From the NCBI RefSeq assembly GCF_032716425.1, contig NZ_CP090419.1, positions 2,916,001 to 2,980,000 of the forward strand: DNA of 64,000 nt, given 5' to 3'. The position numbers were made by a program, and so were the translations under genes. Shown piece after piece: positions 1 through 9,016 of the stretch; position 1 is the stretch's first letter; each line of letters starts with the position of its first letter. Under the pieces are notes generated by a model that saw only the letters and a list, made by a program, of their open reading frames with translations, did not search any database and had not been told where the DNA came from. This stretch comes from Pseudoalteromonas sp. N1230-9. Its GTDB lineage: Bacteria; Pseudomonadota; Gammaproteobacteria; Enterobacterales; Alteromonadaceae.

Positions 1-165
1 AATAAACTGAGTATTTTCGCCTTTTTTTACAACCTGTAAGCAAACATGTTCACCAGAACCTGTAAACTCAATACCCAAGTCTTCATCAACCATAAAATCT
101 TCAGCAAACGTTTTAAAGTCAGCCTTAGAAAGAGGTTTACCGTAAAGGTAGTTTAACTCGCTCAT
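1..165 (-). CDS. truD: tRNA pseudouridine(13) synthase TruD, N-terminal part
   Basis: Only the first 55 codons lie in the window; the gene runs off the left edge. The translated N-terminus ([20 protein letters not shown], then a segment ending [10 protein letters not shown]) matches the start of TruD, which makes pseudouridine 13 in tRNA-Glu. The ATG overlaps the ispF stop codon by four bases (ATGA), so the two are translationally coupled. ftsB-ispD-ispF-truD is a conserved order in gammaproteobacteria, which supports the call. Catalytic residues lie outside the window and cannot be checked. Confidence 0.9.
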   Translation of the reverse strand, partial: MSELNYLYGKPLSKADFKTFAEDFMVDEDLGIEFTGSGEHVCLQVVKKGENTQFI

Positions 166-644
166 GAATTGTGTTTACTCATAATAACGACTGCGTGGCT
201 TGAGATGCCCTCTTTGCGTCCTTCAAAACCTAACTTTTCGGTGGTTGTCGCTTTCACGTTAACCTGTGAAATGTCAGCCTCTAAATCTGCGGCTAAGTTT
301 TCACGCATTGCTTGTATATGTGGCAGCATTTTTGGCGCTTGTGCAACAATCGTAACATCGGCATTGCCAAGTACGTACCCCTGCTGTTTAGCAAGCCCAA
401 CCACATGGCGTAATAAAATACGACTGTCGATGTTTTCGTATTCACTGGCTGTATCAGGAAAGTGCTTACCAATGTCACCCATAGCCAAAGAACCTAATAT
501 CGCATCACACAATGCATGAATAGCCACATCACCGTCTGAATGTGCTAAGAACCCTTGTGGGTAATCAATTTTTTCACCACAAATAACCAGCGGGCCTTCG
601 CCGCCAAATTTATGAACATCGAAGCCATGGCCAATTCGAATCAT
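162..644 (-). CDS. ispF: 2-C-methyl-D-erythritol 2,4-cyclodiphosphate synthase
   Basis: IspF cyclises CDP-methylerythritol 2-phosphate to MEcPP, with release of CMP, in the non-mevalonate isoprenoid pathway. The 160-residue protein has the usual family length. It begins [13 protein letters not shown] with the metal-binding DxH at residues 9-11, followed by the [16 protein letters not shown] segment and a C-terminal [21 protein letters not shown] motif typical of the family. It overlaps ispD upstream and truD downstream by four bases each, so all three are probably translated from one transcript. Nothing unusual is seen. Confidence 0.97.
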   Translation of the reverse strand: MIRIGHGFDVHKFGGEGPLVICGEKIDYPQGFLAHSDGDVAIHALCDAILGSLAMGDIGKHFPDTASEYENIDSRILLRHVVGLAKQQGYVLGNADVTIVAQAPKMLPHIQAMRENLAADLEADISQVNVKATTTEKLGFEGRKEGISSHAVVIMSKHNS

Positions 645-1342
645 GGGGTACTCTCATTTTGTTGTTTATTTAGTAGGAACTCAGCTAAATCTAAGTCTTC
701 TGGCGTGGTGATCTTAATATTGTCACTACGACCTAGCACCAATTTAACAGGCTGCTTAGCCCACTCCATTGCAGATGCTTCATCCGTGATGGTTACACCA
801 TTTTTAAGCGCATTTGTAAGGGCATCTGTCAGCGCTTGATAAGGGAAGAACTGGGGGGTAAGTGCCTGCCATAAATCATCACGCGGCACTGTTTGCTTAC
901 AATGCGTCTCACCACGCTTTATGGTGTCCTTTACTTTAGAGGCTAAAATACCGCCTTCATTCGTAGCAACACAGTCTGCAATTAAGCGCTCGATATCAGT
1001 TAAACATACCAGCGGCCTTGCAGCATCATGCACCAAAACCCAATCAGGAGGATTATCAGCAAGTGATAACAAGGCATTCAACACTGAGTCAGCGCGCTCT
1101 TTCCCCCCCGTTACTCGCTCTATACGGTTATCCATGTGCGGTAAATCAGCAAAATAGCCGTCACCATCGCTGATTGCGACTTTAATAGTGCGAAGGAGGT
1201 TAAGTTCAGCAAGCTTGCTAAGGGTATGTTCTAAAATCGTTTTGCCAGCAAGTTCAATATATTGCTTAGGCGTGGAATGTTGCATGCGGCTACCAACCCC
1301 TGCGGCAGGGACGATAGCGGTAATTATTTGCTTATCTTTCAT
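641..1342 (-). CDS. ispD: 2-C-methyl-D-erythritol 4-phosphate cytidylyltransferase
   Basis: IspD joins CTP and MEP to give CDP-methylerythritol, two steps before IspF. I start the gene at the ATG giving [20 protein letters not shown], because the nucleotide-binding motif should sit near the N-terminus; an in-frame extension to 1381 would add 13 residues unlike the family. With this start the protein has 233 residues and overlaps the end of ftsB by 11 bases. The [17 protein letters not shown] segment and the VHDAARPLV motif are visible. It precedes ispF with a four-base overlap. Confidence 0.96.
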   Translation of the reverse strand: MKDKQIITAIVPAAGVGSRMQHSTPKQYIELAGKTILEHTLSKLAELNLLRTIKVAISDGDGYFADLPHMDNRIERVTGGKERADSVLNALLSLADNPPDWVLVHDAARPLVCLTDIERLIADCVATNEGGILASKVKDTIKRGETHCKQTVPRDDLWQALTPQFFPYQALTDALTNALKNGVTITDEASAMEWAKQPVKLVLGRSDNIKITTPEDLDLAEFLLNKQQNESTP

Positions 1343-1622
1343 TATTTTGTTGTCTAGGTAACACTCGAATAAATGTTTCACCTGGTTTAATCATTCCTAA
1401 CTCATTCCTTGCACGTTCTTCAATTCCCTCTTGGCCGAGCTTTAAATCTTTTATATCAGCTTTAAGTACTTTATTTCGCTTCAAAAGCTTGGCATTGGTA
1501 TCTTGATGAGACGTAACCGCTTGCTTAAGGCGAGTGTAATCCTGTACCCCATTATGGCCAAACCATAAACGGTACTGAATAAATAGCGCCAAACATAACA
1601 AGGCGAATTGAAAAACCCGCAT
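1332..1622 (-). CDS. ftsB: cell division protein FtsB
   Basis: FtsB is a bitopic inner-membrane protein of the FtsQ-FtsL-FtsB divisome subcomplex. The 96-residue protein has a short cytoplasmic start, one membrane segment at about residues 4-20, a heptad-like coiled coil at about 28-65 and the EERARNELGMIKPGETFIRV region found in FtsB. It opens the ispD-ispF-truD group, as in E. coli, with an 11-base overlap into ispD. The gene immediately upstream (1645-2277) is 22 bases away and co-oriented, so it may share the transcript. Confidence 0.93.
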   Translation of the reverse strand: MRVFQFALLCLALFIQYRLWFGHNGVQDYTRLKQAVTSHQDTNAKLLKRNKVLKADIKDLKLGQEGIEERARNELGMIKPGETFIRVLPRQQNNER

Positions 1623-1644
1623 TGAACACTCCTTCGCGGTTAAA

Positions 1645-2277
1645 TTAAGTCTTTGGGCGCTTTAGGTTGCGCCAATTTATATTGCTTGCTAATAGCATTT
1701 CTCTTAAAGATAAACGCTTAGGTGTTACTCGTTTATTAAACTGCCATTGGTGACCACAGCACGCCGCTATCATTATCGTTTTTGAAGGCTTTAATAATTG
1801 AGCGTGCGTGTCTTCCAATGACTCACCCGAATGATTAAACCAGCCAAGCTCATTGCAATGTACCTTATTGTCGCTTACTTGATCTAAGCTGTCTATGCGA
1901 ACTGTGGTACATTGACCGTCATTAATTAACACGGGAACAATTAACCCGCGCTTAGCGTATTGACTAAAAAAACGCGCTGACTCATTTTTACTATGCACAG
2001 GAGGCTGCGTTTTTTGCTTCTCGAGCCAACTACCATTTTGTGAATCAAGTTGTAGAGGCGCATCCCCACTCACAATTCGTATAGCAAGCCGTTCAATATA
2101 AAAAGGTAAACTGGCTAATAATCGTCTTAATCTTGCCGCATCTGGCTCTTCAACTAAACGTGGAATTTCACGCGCATAAAAAGCATTACACAACTGAGCA
2201 TACAAAGCCCGCTCGGCATCAGTTTGCCAAATTTCGGCTTGTTGTAACGATTTGCTCTGAGAGTTTGAAGTTGACAA
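1645..2277 (-). CDS. conserved hypothetical protein, 210 aa
   Basis: I do not recognise this family. The 210-residue protein has no signal peptide or membrane segment. It has an Arg/Leu-rich helical stretch at about residues 35-65 and a C-terminal third with an IAACCGHQWQF segment whose Cys-Cys-x-His could bind metal, followed by a basic tail. It lies 22 bases upstream of ftsB on the same strand and could be co-transcribed with the division/isoprenoid operon. That position says nothing firm about function. A long inverted repeat (2281-2326) sits directly in front of it. Confidence 0.7.
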   Translation of the reverse strand: MSTSNSQSKSLQQAEIWQTDAERALYAQLCNAFYAREIPRLVEEPDAARLRRLLASLPFYIERLAIRIVSGDAPLQLDSQNGSWLEKQKTQPPVHSKNESARFFSQYAKRGLIVPVLINDGQCTTVRIDSLDQVSDNKVHCNELGWFNHSGESLEDTHAQLLKPSKTIMIAACCGHQWQFNKRVTPKRLSLREMLLASNINWRNLKRPKT

Positions 2278-2280
2278 TGC

Positions 2281-2326
2281 GCGCTCTTATAAAACAATTG
2301 CTTGACTGTTTTATAGCATAGAGCGT
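2281..2326. repeat. AT-rich interrupted inverted repeat
   Basis: Arms TATAAAACA (2288-2296) and TGTTTTATA (2307-2315) are perfect complements. An outer GCGCTCT/AGAGCG pair adds a second stem, with a small bulge on the right side. The element fills the 59-base gap between the end of the 160-aa gene and the start of the 210-aa gene, both on minus. It could be the terminator of the former, an operator of the latter, or both. Confidence 0.5.
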
Positions 2327-2336
2327 TAATTGAGCG

Positions 2337-2819
2337 CTACTTTACTGCGCCTTTTTTACCCAGTTTGGCATTACCTGACTCTAAAAACTGCACAACAGCA
2401 TCGCGTTTTTTGCCCATTAACAAACTGCCATCAGCTAAAAACATAAAGTTTTGCCAACAACGTTTAAAGACAGCAAAACTAGTTTCGATGATATTGTCGC
2501 GTGCCATGCAAAAATACACTGTCGTGTTTGCTTCCCAATCAAGGTGCGCCAAAATAGCCTCGGGGAGTTGCTCTTCGCCGGCTTCCCATGCGTTTTCCCA
2601 ATTAAGTGTCTCGATAAAGCTCTCTTCTTTGCCGCACCAATCTGTTTTATCAAAAAAATCTGGGTGGTCATGCTCGCGGCTGACCATGGTAGTCCAAAGC
2701 ACTGCAGCGCGTTCACTTGTCATTGGCTTAATTTGCAGTGCATCATCTGCGCTGATAGGCATGTCTTTATGGCGAAAAACCCATGCTTTCTTGTATTCAT
2801 CTAACGAAATATAATTCAT
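2337..2819 (-). CDS. DUF2947-like protein
   Basis: A 160-residue soluble protein beginning MNYISLDEYKKAWVFRHKDM with a Trp- and acid-rich middle. It resembles the gammaproteobacterial family DUF2947, of unknown function; this is recalled from the N-terminal pattern and could not be searched. No catalytic motif, signal or membrane segment is visible. It is divergent from the DUF1653 gene at 2881, so the 61-base gap must hold both promoters. No functional inference is made. Confidence 0.7.
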   Translation of the reverse strand: MNYISLDEYKKAWVFRHKDMPISADDALQIKPMTSERAAVLWTTMVSREHDHPDFFDKTDWCGKEESFIETLNWENAWEAGEEQLPEAILAHLDWEANTTVYFCMARDNIIETSFAVFKRCWQNFMFLADGSLLMGKKRDAVVQFLESGNAKLGKKGAVK

Positions 2820-2880
2820 AGTGTTGGCGATTTATTTAGCATTAAAAAGTGCAAAACGTAATTATACAAGAGATCAAAAC

Positions 2881-3120
2881 ATGACTACAGCAATAAAACC
2901 TCATCCTCTCAAATCAGGTATATATCAACACTACAAAGGCCCAAAATACAAAGTTGAGTATGTTGCCACCCACAGTGAAACCGAAGAGCAACTTGTTATT
3001 TACCAAGCACTGTATGGTGAGTTTAGTATGTGGGCACGCCCACTTAGTATGTTTTTAGAAACCGTTGAAATCGATGGCAAAACTGTGCCGCGTTTTGCAT
3101 ACCTTTCAGACACAGAATAA
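2881..3120 (+). CDS. DUF1653 domain protein
   Basis: A 79-residue protein that is essentially one DUF1653 domain: GIYQHYKGPKYKVEYVATHS, then a VIYQALYG segment, a WARPLSMF segment and a C-terminal PRFAYL. The family is small, widespread and of unknown biochemical function. I use the ATG at 2881 because an upstream in-frame start at 2821 would add 20 residues overlapping the divergent promoter region and unlike the family. A MoxR-type ATPase gene follows 52 bases downstream. Confidence 0.85.
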   Translation: MTTAIKPHPLKSGIYQHYKGPKYKVEYVATHSETEEQLVIYQALYGEFSMWARPLSMFLETVEIDGKTVPRFAYLSDTE

Positions 3121-3172
3121 CTATGGCATCATAACGTTATTAATCTCTGCTCAGACCAGATAAGGTGACATC

Positions 3173-4021
3173 GTGCTTTTTAATTCAACCGATAACTACA
3201 TTGCAAGTTCTGCATTAAAACAAGCCGTTAACGCGGCCATATTGCTCGAAAAACCGCTGTTGATAAAAGGCGAGCCAGGCACGGGTAAAACCATGCTGGC
3301 CGAGGAGCTTGCAAAAAGCTTAGACACCCCCCTCATTCAATGGCACATCAAATCAACCACCAAAGCGCAGCAAGGCCTTTATGAGTATGATGCGGTATCA
3401 CGTCTACGCGACAGTCAGTTAGGCGATGAACGAGTTCACGATATCGGCAATTACATTGTTAAAGGAAAACTATGGCAAGCCTTTACCTATGGTGAGCAAC
3501 ATAATAAACGCCCAGTGCTACTGATTGATGAAATCGATAAAGCCGATATCGAATTTCCCAACGACTTGTTATTAGAGCTCGATAAAATGGAGTTTCATGT
3601 TTATGAAACCGGTGAGCGCGTTATTGCTAAGCAACGTCCGATTGTGATCATCACGTCGAATAACGAAAAAGAGCTACCAGATGCTTTTTTACGTCGTTGT
3701 TTTTTCCACTACATTGATTTTCCGAGTAGTGAAGAAATGGCGCAAATTATCGATGTGCATCACCCGCATGTTAAACAAGACCTAGTACGCCAAGCACTTG
3801 AGGTGTTCTTTAATCTACGTGAAGTTAATGGCATTAAGAAAAAACCATCAACAAGTGAATTACTTGATTGGTTAAAATTGCTGATGGCTGAAGATATTGA
3901 CGCTAAAACACTGCACGACAAGAGCCAAAAAGGTGGCCTAATGCCCATGTTTGGCGCGCTATTAAAGAACGAGCAAGACATTAGCTTAATCGAAAAACTT
4001 GCGTTTATGAGCCGCCGTTAA
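3173..4021 (+). CDS. MoxR-family AAA+ ATPase
   Basis: A 282-residue AAA+ protein of the MoxR/AAA_5 type. These are chaperone-like ATPases that work with VWA proteins to mature or insert metal cofactors or remodel targets. Walker A is GEPGTGKT at about residues 33-40, Walker B is LLIDEIDKAD near 120, and sensor residues follow in the VIITSNNEKELPDAFLRRC segment near 160-180. The start is GTG at 3173, with an AAGG ribosome site eight bases upstream. The VWA partner begins two bases after the stop, so they form a two-gene unit. The client is not identifiable here. Confidence 0.9.
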   Translation: MLFNSTDNYIASSALKQAVNAAILLEKPLLIKGEPGTGKTMLAEELAKSLDTPLIQWHIKSTTKAQQGLYEYDAVSRLRDSQLGDERVHDIGNYIVKGKLWQAFTYGEQHNKRPVLLIDEIDKADIEFPNDLLLELDKMEFHVYETGERVIAKQRPIVIITSNNEKELPDAFLRRCFFHYIDFPSSEEMAQIIDVHHPHVKQDLVRQALEVFFNLREVNGIKKKPSTSELLDWLKLLMAEDIDAKTLHDKSQKGGLMPMFGALLKNEQDISLIEKLAFMSRR

Positions 4022-4022
4022 G

Positions 4023-5210
4023 ATGTTAATTGCGTTTTTCTTTAAGCTTCGCGAATACCGCTTACCAGTAAGTTTGCGAGAGCTACTTGATTTGATCAAT
4101 GCGCTCAAGCAAGGAGTTATTTTTGCCGATGTAGACGCGTTTTATTACTTAGCGCGTACCATCATGGTGAAAGATGAAACCCATTTTGACCGCTTTGATA
4201 AAGCCTTTGCTGATTACTTTAGCGGAGTCGCCGACCTTGATCTGCTCGAAAGCTTAAAACAGCAACATGCATTGCCTGATGATTGGCTACGCAAAGAGTT
4301 TGAAAAGCACTTAAGCGACGAAGAAAAAGCGCAATTACATGCCATGGGTGGCCTTGACAAACTTATGGAAACCCTCAAGCAACGCCTTGAAGAACAGCAA
4401 AAACGCCATGCAGGCGGCAACAAGTGGGTTGGCACAGGTGGCACTTCGCCGTTTGGCGCCTATGGTTATAACCCTGAAGGTGTGCGCATTGGTCAAGACG
4501 GTAACCGACATCGCCGTGCGGTAAAAGTATGGGATAAACGTAGCTACCGTAACCTCGATAGTGACCGTGAAATCGGCTCGCGCACCATAAAACTTGCCCT
4601 CAAAAAGCTGCGTAAATTTGCCCGCACTGGCGCTAGCGATACACTGGATTTAACCGAAACCATCCGCGCAACCGCAAAGCAAGGCGGCATGCTCGATGTA
4701 AAAATGGCACCTGAACGCCACAATGCGGTAAAAGTGTTGATGCTGTTTGATATAGGTGGCTCAATGGATGATTACATTCATACTTGCGAAGAGTTATTTA
4801 GCGCCGCCCACAGCGAGTTTAAACACCTTGAATTTTACTATTTTCATAACTGTTTGTATGAGCATGTTTGGCAAGACAATGAACGTCGTCACTCTAACGT
4901 AATTGATACCATGACCTTGATTAACAAGTTCACCAGCGACTACAAGGTGATTTTTGTTGGCGATGCCACCATGGGTCCCTACGAAATCGCCTACCCCGGT
5001 GGCAGCGTTGAGCATTGGAATGAAGAGCCAGGCAGTGCTTGGCTAAACCGTATCACCAACCATTTTGATAAAGTCGCTTGGCTCAACCCACAACCCGTTG
5101 AACACTGGCGCTATTATCAATCGATAGATTTTATAAAGCAGTTAATGGATAACCGTATGTATCCACTCACGCTAGATGGGATTAGTAATGCAATTAGGGA
5201 ATTGAGTTAA
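4023..5210 (+). CDS. CoxE-like VWA domain protein
   Basis: A 395-residue cytoplasmic protein of the CoxE-like VWA type, partner of the preceding MoxR ATPase. The N-terminal half is helical and charged. A Gly-rich linker containing GGTSPFGAYGYNPEGVRIGQ lies near residues 135-160. The VWA fold starts at about residue 235 with the metal-ion-dependent adhesion motif DIGGSMD at 243-249, a variant of DxSxS with Gly in place of the first Ser. A later DATMGPYEI segment supplies further MIDAS residues. Two bases separate it from the ATPase gene. A strong hairpin follows its stop. Confidence 0.88.
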   Translation: MLIAFFFKLREYRLPVSLRELLDLINALKQGVIFADVDAFYYLARTIMVKDETHFDRFDKAFADYFSGVADLDLLESLKQQHALPDDWLRKEFEKHLSDEEKAQLHAMGGLDKLMETLKQRLEEQQKRHAGGNKWVGTGGTSPFGAYGYNPEGVRIGQDGNRHRRAVKVWDKRSYRNLDSDREIGSRTIKLALKKLRKFARTGASDTLDLTETIRATAKQGGMLDVKMAPERHNAVKVLMLFDIGGSMDDYIHTCEELFSAAHSEFKHLEFYYFHNCLYEHVWQDNERRHSNVIDTMTLINKFTSDYKVIFVGDATMGPYEIAYPGGSVEHWNEEPGSAWLNRITNHFDKVAWLNPQPVEHWRYYQSIDFIKQLMDNRMYPLTLDGISNAIRELS

Positions 5211-5239
5211 TAAGCCTCAAGTACCTCTTGAGGCTTATT
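5209..5239. terminator. bidirectional terminator hairpin
   Basis: Perfect 13-bp stem AATAAGCCTCAAG (5209-5221) and CTTGAGGCTTATT (5227-5239) with a five-base loop, between two convergent genes. A-rich and T-rich flanks allow termination in both directions. Confidence 0.85.
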
Positions 5240-5244
5240 ATTAG

Positions 5245-7422
5245 TTATTTTGCGTAATACTTACCACTAACTAACTTTTTGAACATTTGCTCATAAGGCT
5301 GAGCTTTTCTCTGAGTTGAAAACTGACGATTTTGCGCTGAAGTATACAAAATTAAGTCATCTTCAAACTTATTCACTTCGACAATTTCAACAGCCCCTGT
5401 TTCACTTACAACCAAATCAAATACATGCCACAAATCCTCGACACCACTACTCGGAGGTGTAAACACACGGCGTTGGTTGTTTATAACAAGCTCTACTTTT
5501 GCTGTGGTGCTGTCAATCTCTGGTGTATTTGAATAATTGTGTACTTTATAGGTGTAAGTTCCAGGTAGCGGAAATTCTGGGATTGAAATAACCTCAGGGC
5601 CATAACTTGTTATGTCATCAACGTCTAAAAACATAATAATATCGTTTACAGTCGCTGTATCACTACCAAAATAAATATGGAACTGTTCACCTTCTGTCGC
5701 TGTTGGGCCCCATAAATGAGAATCTAGATCCGATGGAGTCGCCCCCCAGTTAAGCTTAATTTTGGTAAATACTTCATCTAACACAATACATTCATCAAGA
5801 GTTAAATCGGTTAAATTCGTTTCGACAGAGAATGTGCGGCTCAAACCACCTGAAGTTGATGAAATTAAGACGGTACTGTCCATCTTAACAGGAATCGAAA
5901 AGTCTCCGTTAATGTCTGTTACAGCAGATGATGACCCGATGTAATCACGTCCTTGGGAGTTCACTAAAGCACCCGCGATTCGATTTTGGTTATTATCTTC
6001 TAAGCAACCATGAATAAATACCGTTTCATAAATTCGGTCGGCATTCCAAGTAGTAAAGTGCGAAACGGAACCTGTGTAGAAATTACCTTCTGCGCTGTTA
6101 ACAAGTTGGGCTTCACCTTCTTTAACCCATAAACCTGTCTGCTCATTGTAATAGTAAAGTGGCACGGTACTCGCTAGCTCTCCTACAGCAGGAATATTGA
6201 TAATAGCTTGGCTATTTTCAGCAAGATTTAGGGTTTCACCATTTTCATCTTCAAATGTGACAGTTATAGCTCCAAATGATTCGATTGGTTTTATTTCTCC
6301 ATTCTCATCCGTTGTGAGCATTTCACCCGGCATCAAATACACATCAACCGCAGGATTAATAATCGTTAACTCTGCGCTCACTGGCCCTGTTACTAGCGAG
6401 TTGTCAGCTCTAACTAAACTATTCGCTGGTAGTTCAACCAACACAGCATCTTCTACTTGTAAGTTGCTGGCAATGGTGGGATCAAATGTTACTTGCGCAT
6501 GTATAGGTTGCAATAAAATATCAGTGGGTAAAGATAAACGTGTTTCGTTTAATAGTGCAGCCATTTCTGCATAACCATTAGCATCACTTGTTATAACCAT
6601 ATGGTTAGTAATTGTTATATCTTGGACTGAAAAAGATACCTCACCGTTACCATCGGTAGTTCCTGTTGCCAATATCCCATTACCGTTTGTTATCGATGCG
6701 GTTGCGTTAGAGATAGCATCTTCTGTGTAGTAGTCTTTAATTCGCGCAGTAACATCTACAAAATATTGAGCATCAAGATTGAAAGACGCGGTTGCAGCAC
6801 TTGCATTATCTTCACCGCCATCATTTATTTTAATATTTACGTTATAGGCTGTTGTTTCAGTATTATTGGCTTGATAGCTTAATAAGCCAGTGTCAGAAAC
6901 AGCCATGCCTTCAGGACCAGACAATAATGTGAAACTTATTCCACCTTCAATAGTATCATCAGGATCTGTTACATTAAGCTGGTAATTAAATAACTCACCA
7001 TTTTTGATAATCTGATCTTCGATATCAGCAACCATAGGGGCATCATTGACTGGTGTCACCGTAATTTCGAATGTTTGAGTCACCTTATCGTTGTGATTAT
7101 CACTAACACTTACGATCACCTCACCTGAAGTTAAAACGCCTTCTGTAGGCAGCCACTCAATCTTACCCGTTTGAGATATGGTCATGCCTGTAGGTGCTGT
7201 ATCTAATGCAAAACTTAACTCAGAGTCGTCGTCTTGAACTAAAACCGTGTAGCTATAGTTTTCGTCTTCAGTCGCTGTAGTTACTGCTTCTGAAGTGATG
7301 GTTGGGATAGTATTACCAGATGATGTGTCTTTATCATCATTTGAGTCTGATGAGCCACATGCTGTCAAAAAAGCAAAAGCGGGTACGATAACAAAAGGTT
7401 TGAGCTTGAATATCCTTTTCAT
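5245..7422 (-). CDS. surface lipoprotein with cadherin-like and YfaP (DUF2135) domains
   Basis: A 725-residue exported lipoprotein. The start is the ATG giving MKRIFKLKPFVIVPAFAFLT, with an AAGGA ribosome site; the lipobox LTAC ends at Cys22, followed by a Ser/Asp-rich spacer. Two cadherin/He_PIG-like beta domains (about 40-125 and 130-215) are followed by a carboxypeptidase-regulatory-like module, another module near 475-540 and a C-terminal DUF2135 (YfaP-like) domain with WGATPSDLDSHLWGP near 580. Such proteins are probably involved in surface adhesion or matrix contact; the exact role is unknown. It is monocistronic, with a bidirectional terminator at its end. Confidence 0.85.
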   Translation of the reverse strand: MKRIFKLKPFVIVPAFAFLTACGSSDSNDDKDTSSGNTIPTITSEAVTTATEDENYSYTVLVQDDDSELSFALDTAPTGMTISQTGKIEWLPTEGVLTSGEVIVSVSDNHNDKVTQTFEITVTPVNDAPMVADIEDQIIKNGELFNYQLNVTDPDDTIEGGISFTLLSGPEGMAVSDTGLLSYQANNTETTAYNVNIKINDGGEDNASAATASFNLDAQYFVDVTARIKDYYTEDAISNATASITNGNGILATGTTDGNGEVSFSVQDITITNHMVITSDANGYAEMAALLNETRLSLPTDILLQPIHAQVTFDPTIASNLQVEDAVLVELPANSLVRADNSLVTGPVSAELTIINPAVDVYLMPGEMLTTDENGEIKPIESFGAITVTFEDENGETLNLAENSQAIINIPAVGELASTVPLYYYNEQTGLWVKEGEAQLVNSAEGNFYTGSVSHFTTWNADRIYETVFIHGCLEDNNQNRIAGALVNSQGRDYIGSSSAVTDINGDFSIPVKMDSTVLISSTSGGLSRTFSVETNLTDLTLDECIVLDEVFTKIKLNWGATPSDLDSHLWGPTATEGEQFHIYFGSDTATVNDIIMFLDVDDITSYGPEVISIPEFPLPGTYTYKVHNYSNTPEIDSTTAKVELVINNQRRVFTPPSSGVEDLWHVFDLVVSETGAVEIVEVNKFEDDLILYTSAQNRQFSTQRKAQPYEQMFKKLVSGKYYAK

Positions 7423-7604
7423 AGGAATTTCCTTATACAATTACAAATCGAAACACATGTTAACCAAAAAGTACCACTTTTGGCAACACATAAGAAACAC
7501 CTAATTCTCAAGCTATTTTATTATTGAGTAGTCAAATCTTGAACTTTATAGTTGTGTAGCCTTAAACCACAATATTCCTTACGCATAGTTAAATGCCAAG
7601 TAAT

Positions 7605-8852
7605 CTACATTACCTTCCAAACCAAAAACACTAGCGCAAAGCCCACCAAATAAGCTAAGCCTAACCAGCTCAATATGCGAAGTAAGGTTGAGTGATGAAT
7701 ACTGGCTTCTGAGCGAACTAAACTAAAGTTCAGCCACGCAAAGACAGGGGTCGTGACAAAAGCGAGGGTCATTGCAAAGGTAAGCATTGGCCCAAGGGCT
7801 GATTTAAAAAATAAAATCACTGCCATGCCAGCAAATGCTTGTAATAATAGCCACATATTCAAGCTATGTTTTGACTGTTTAACGGGTAGCAATTTATGCG
7901 ACTCATTTAATGTTCTGGCGTAGCCGTCAAGCACGGTCAGCGTGGTACCAAACATACATAAAAAAGCGATACCTGAAACCAGCGGCCTTGCCCACTCCCC
8001 CATGGTGAGTGCATACATATCAATCAACTGTTTGGCAAACGCCACGCCACCTAATTGAACTGCCTGCACGTGACCATATTGCACCAACACACCTAATGAA
8101 AAAAACACTAACGCCAGTGCTGCGGTAAGCCAGTAACCCAAATTAAAATCAAACAAGCCTTGTTGTTTTGTCACCGCTTGTTGATGTTGCTTCTCTTTTA
8201 GCCATAACGAGCTAATCGCTGAAATTTCGATAGGTGCTGGCATCCAGCCCATAAGTGCTACCATAAAGCCAAGCATGGCAAGTTCATACGGCGATGGGCC
8301 CACATAGTCAGCAGGCGCCACTGCTGCATGGTTTATAGCACCATTGTTAATAGCTACAATCAACGCAGCCACGGTTGTTACAGTAAGCAGCCCCATAATA
8401 AGCTTTGAAACATTATCGAGCGCCTTAAAGTGCCCCAATAGCAAAATAAGCAAACACACAGCCAAAATTAGCCAGCACAGCAGTGTAACTGAAATACTTA
8501 TAGGTAACGCGTAGTGCAATAAGCTGGCCGTTAATAGTAATACCCCTGCGGTATTCACCACAGCCGCAACAATATTCAGCGCAATAAAACTATAAAAGTA
8601 GCCTGGCCCTTTTTGCTTATAACCCTCAACTAAACTTTGTTTAGTGGCTAAGGTGTATTCCATACCAAATCGAAAAAATGGGTACTTTAATACATTTACT
8701 ACAATGATTAGCCAAAATAGCTGCCAACCAAATAATGATCCCGCTTGTGTTGACGCCACTAAATGCGAGCCACCAATTGCCGCTGTAGCCATTAAAATAC
8801 CCGGCCCTAATGCATTTAATTTAGATTGCCAATTTGATACTGCTGATTGCAT
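7605..8852 (-). CDS. Nramp-like transporter lacking canonical metal motifs
   Basis: A polytopic inner-membrane protein of about 415 residues with 10-11 membrane segments and the Nramp fold signature: GPGILMATAAIGG in helix 1, then TQAGSLFGWQLFW. Canonical Nramp/MntH proteins carry DPGN in helix 1 and MPHN in helix 6 to bind Mn/Fe. Here the corresponding stretches read GGSHL and WMPAPIEIS, so the Asp, Asn and His ligands are absent. It therefore belongs to a divergent Nramp-related clade whose substrate I cannot name. I chose ATG 8852 over an upstream TTG (8882); neither has a strong ribosome site. Confidence 0.8.
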   Translation of the reverse strand: MQSAVSNWQSKLNALGPGILMATAAIGGSHLVASTQAGSLFGWQLFWLIIVVNVLKYPFFRFGMEYTLATKQSLVEGYKQKGPGYFYSFIALNIVAAVVNTAGVLLLTASLLHYALPISISVTLLCWLILAVCLLILLLGHFKALDNVSKLIMGLLTVTTVAALIVAINNGAINHAAVAPADYVGPSPYELAMLGFMVALMGWMPAPIEISAISSLWLKEKQHQQAVTKQQGLFDFNLGYWLTAALALVFFSLGVLVQYGHVQAVQLGGVAFAKQLIDMYALTMGEWARPLVSGIAFLCMFGTTLTVLDGYARTLNESHKLLPVKQSKHSLNMWLLLQAFAGMAVILFFKSALGPMLTFAMTLAFVTTPVFAWLNFSLVRSEASIHHSTLLRILSWLGLAYLVGFALVFLVWKVM

Positions 8853-8941
8853 AAGTTGTGTGTGTTTTATTCTTAGTAACAAGCAACTTACAGCGTTTTA
8901 GATGAGATTGGAAGTTGGATAAGGTAGAAAGTAAAAACCAA

Positions 8942-8973
8942 AAAAGCCAATCGCTGTGAAGCGGTTGGCTTTT
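8942..8973 (-). terminator. terminator of the hibernation factor gene
   Basis: Read on minus, an AAAGCCAACCGC / GCGATTGGCTTT stem (with one wobble pair) is followed by a T run. A second perfect hairpin (GCTAGCC 8988-8994 / GGCTAGC 9001-9007) precedes it directly after the stop codon. Confidence 0.8.
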
Positions 8974-9016
8974 CAATTTTAGTATAGGCTAGCCATTTCA
9001 GGCTAGCACATTGTAA

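Noticed and set aside
2365..2814. Long open frame on the plus strand opposite the DUF2947-like gene
   Set aside because: It mirrors the codon structure of the minus-strand gene, has no family-like sequence and no ribosome site.
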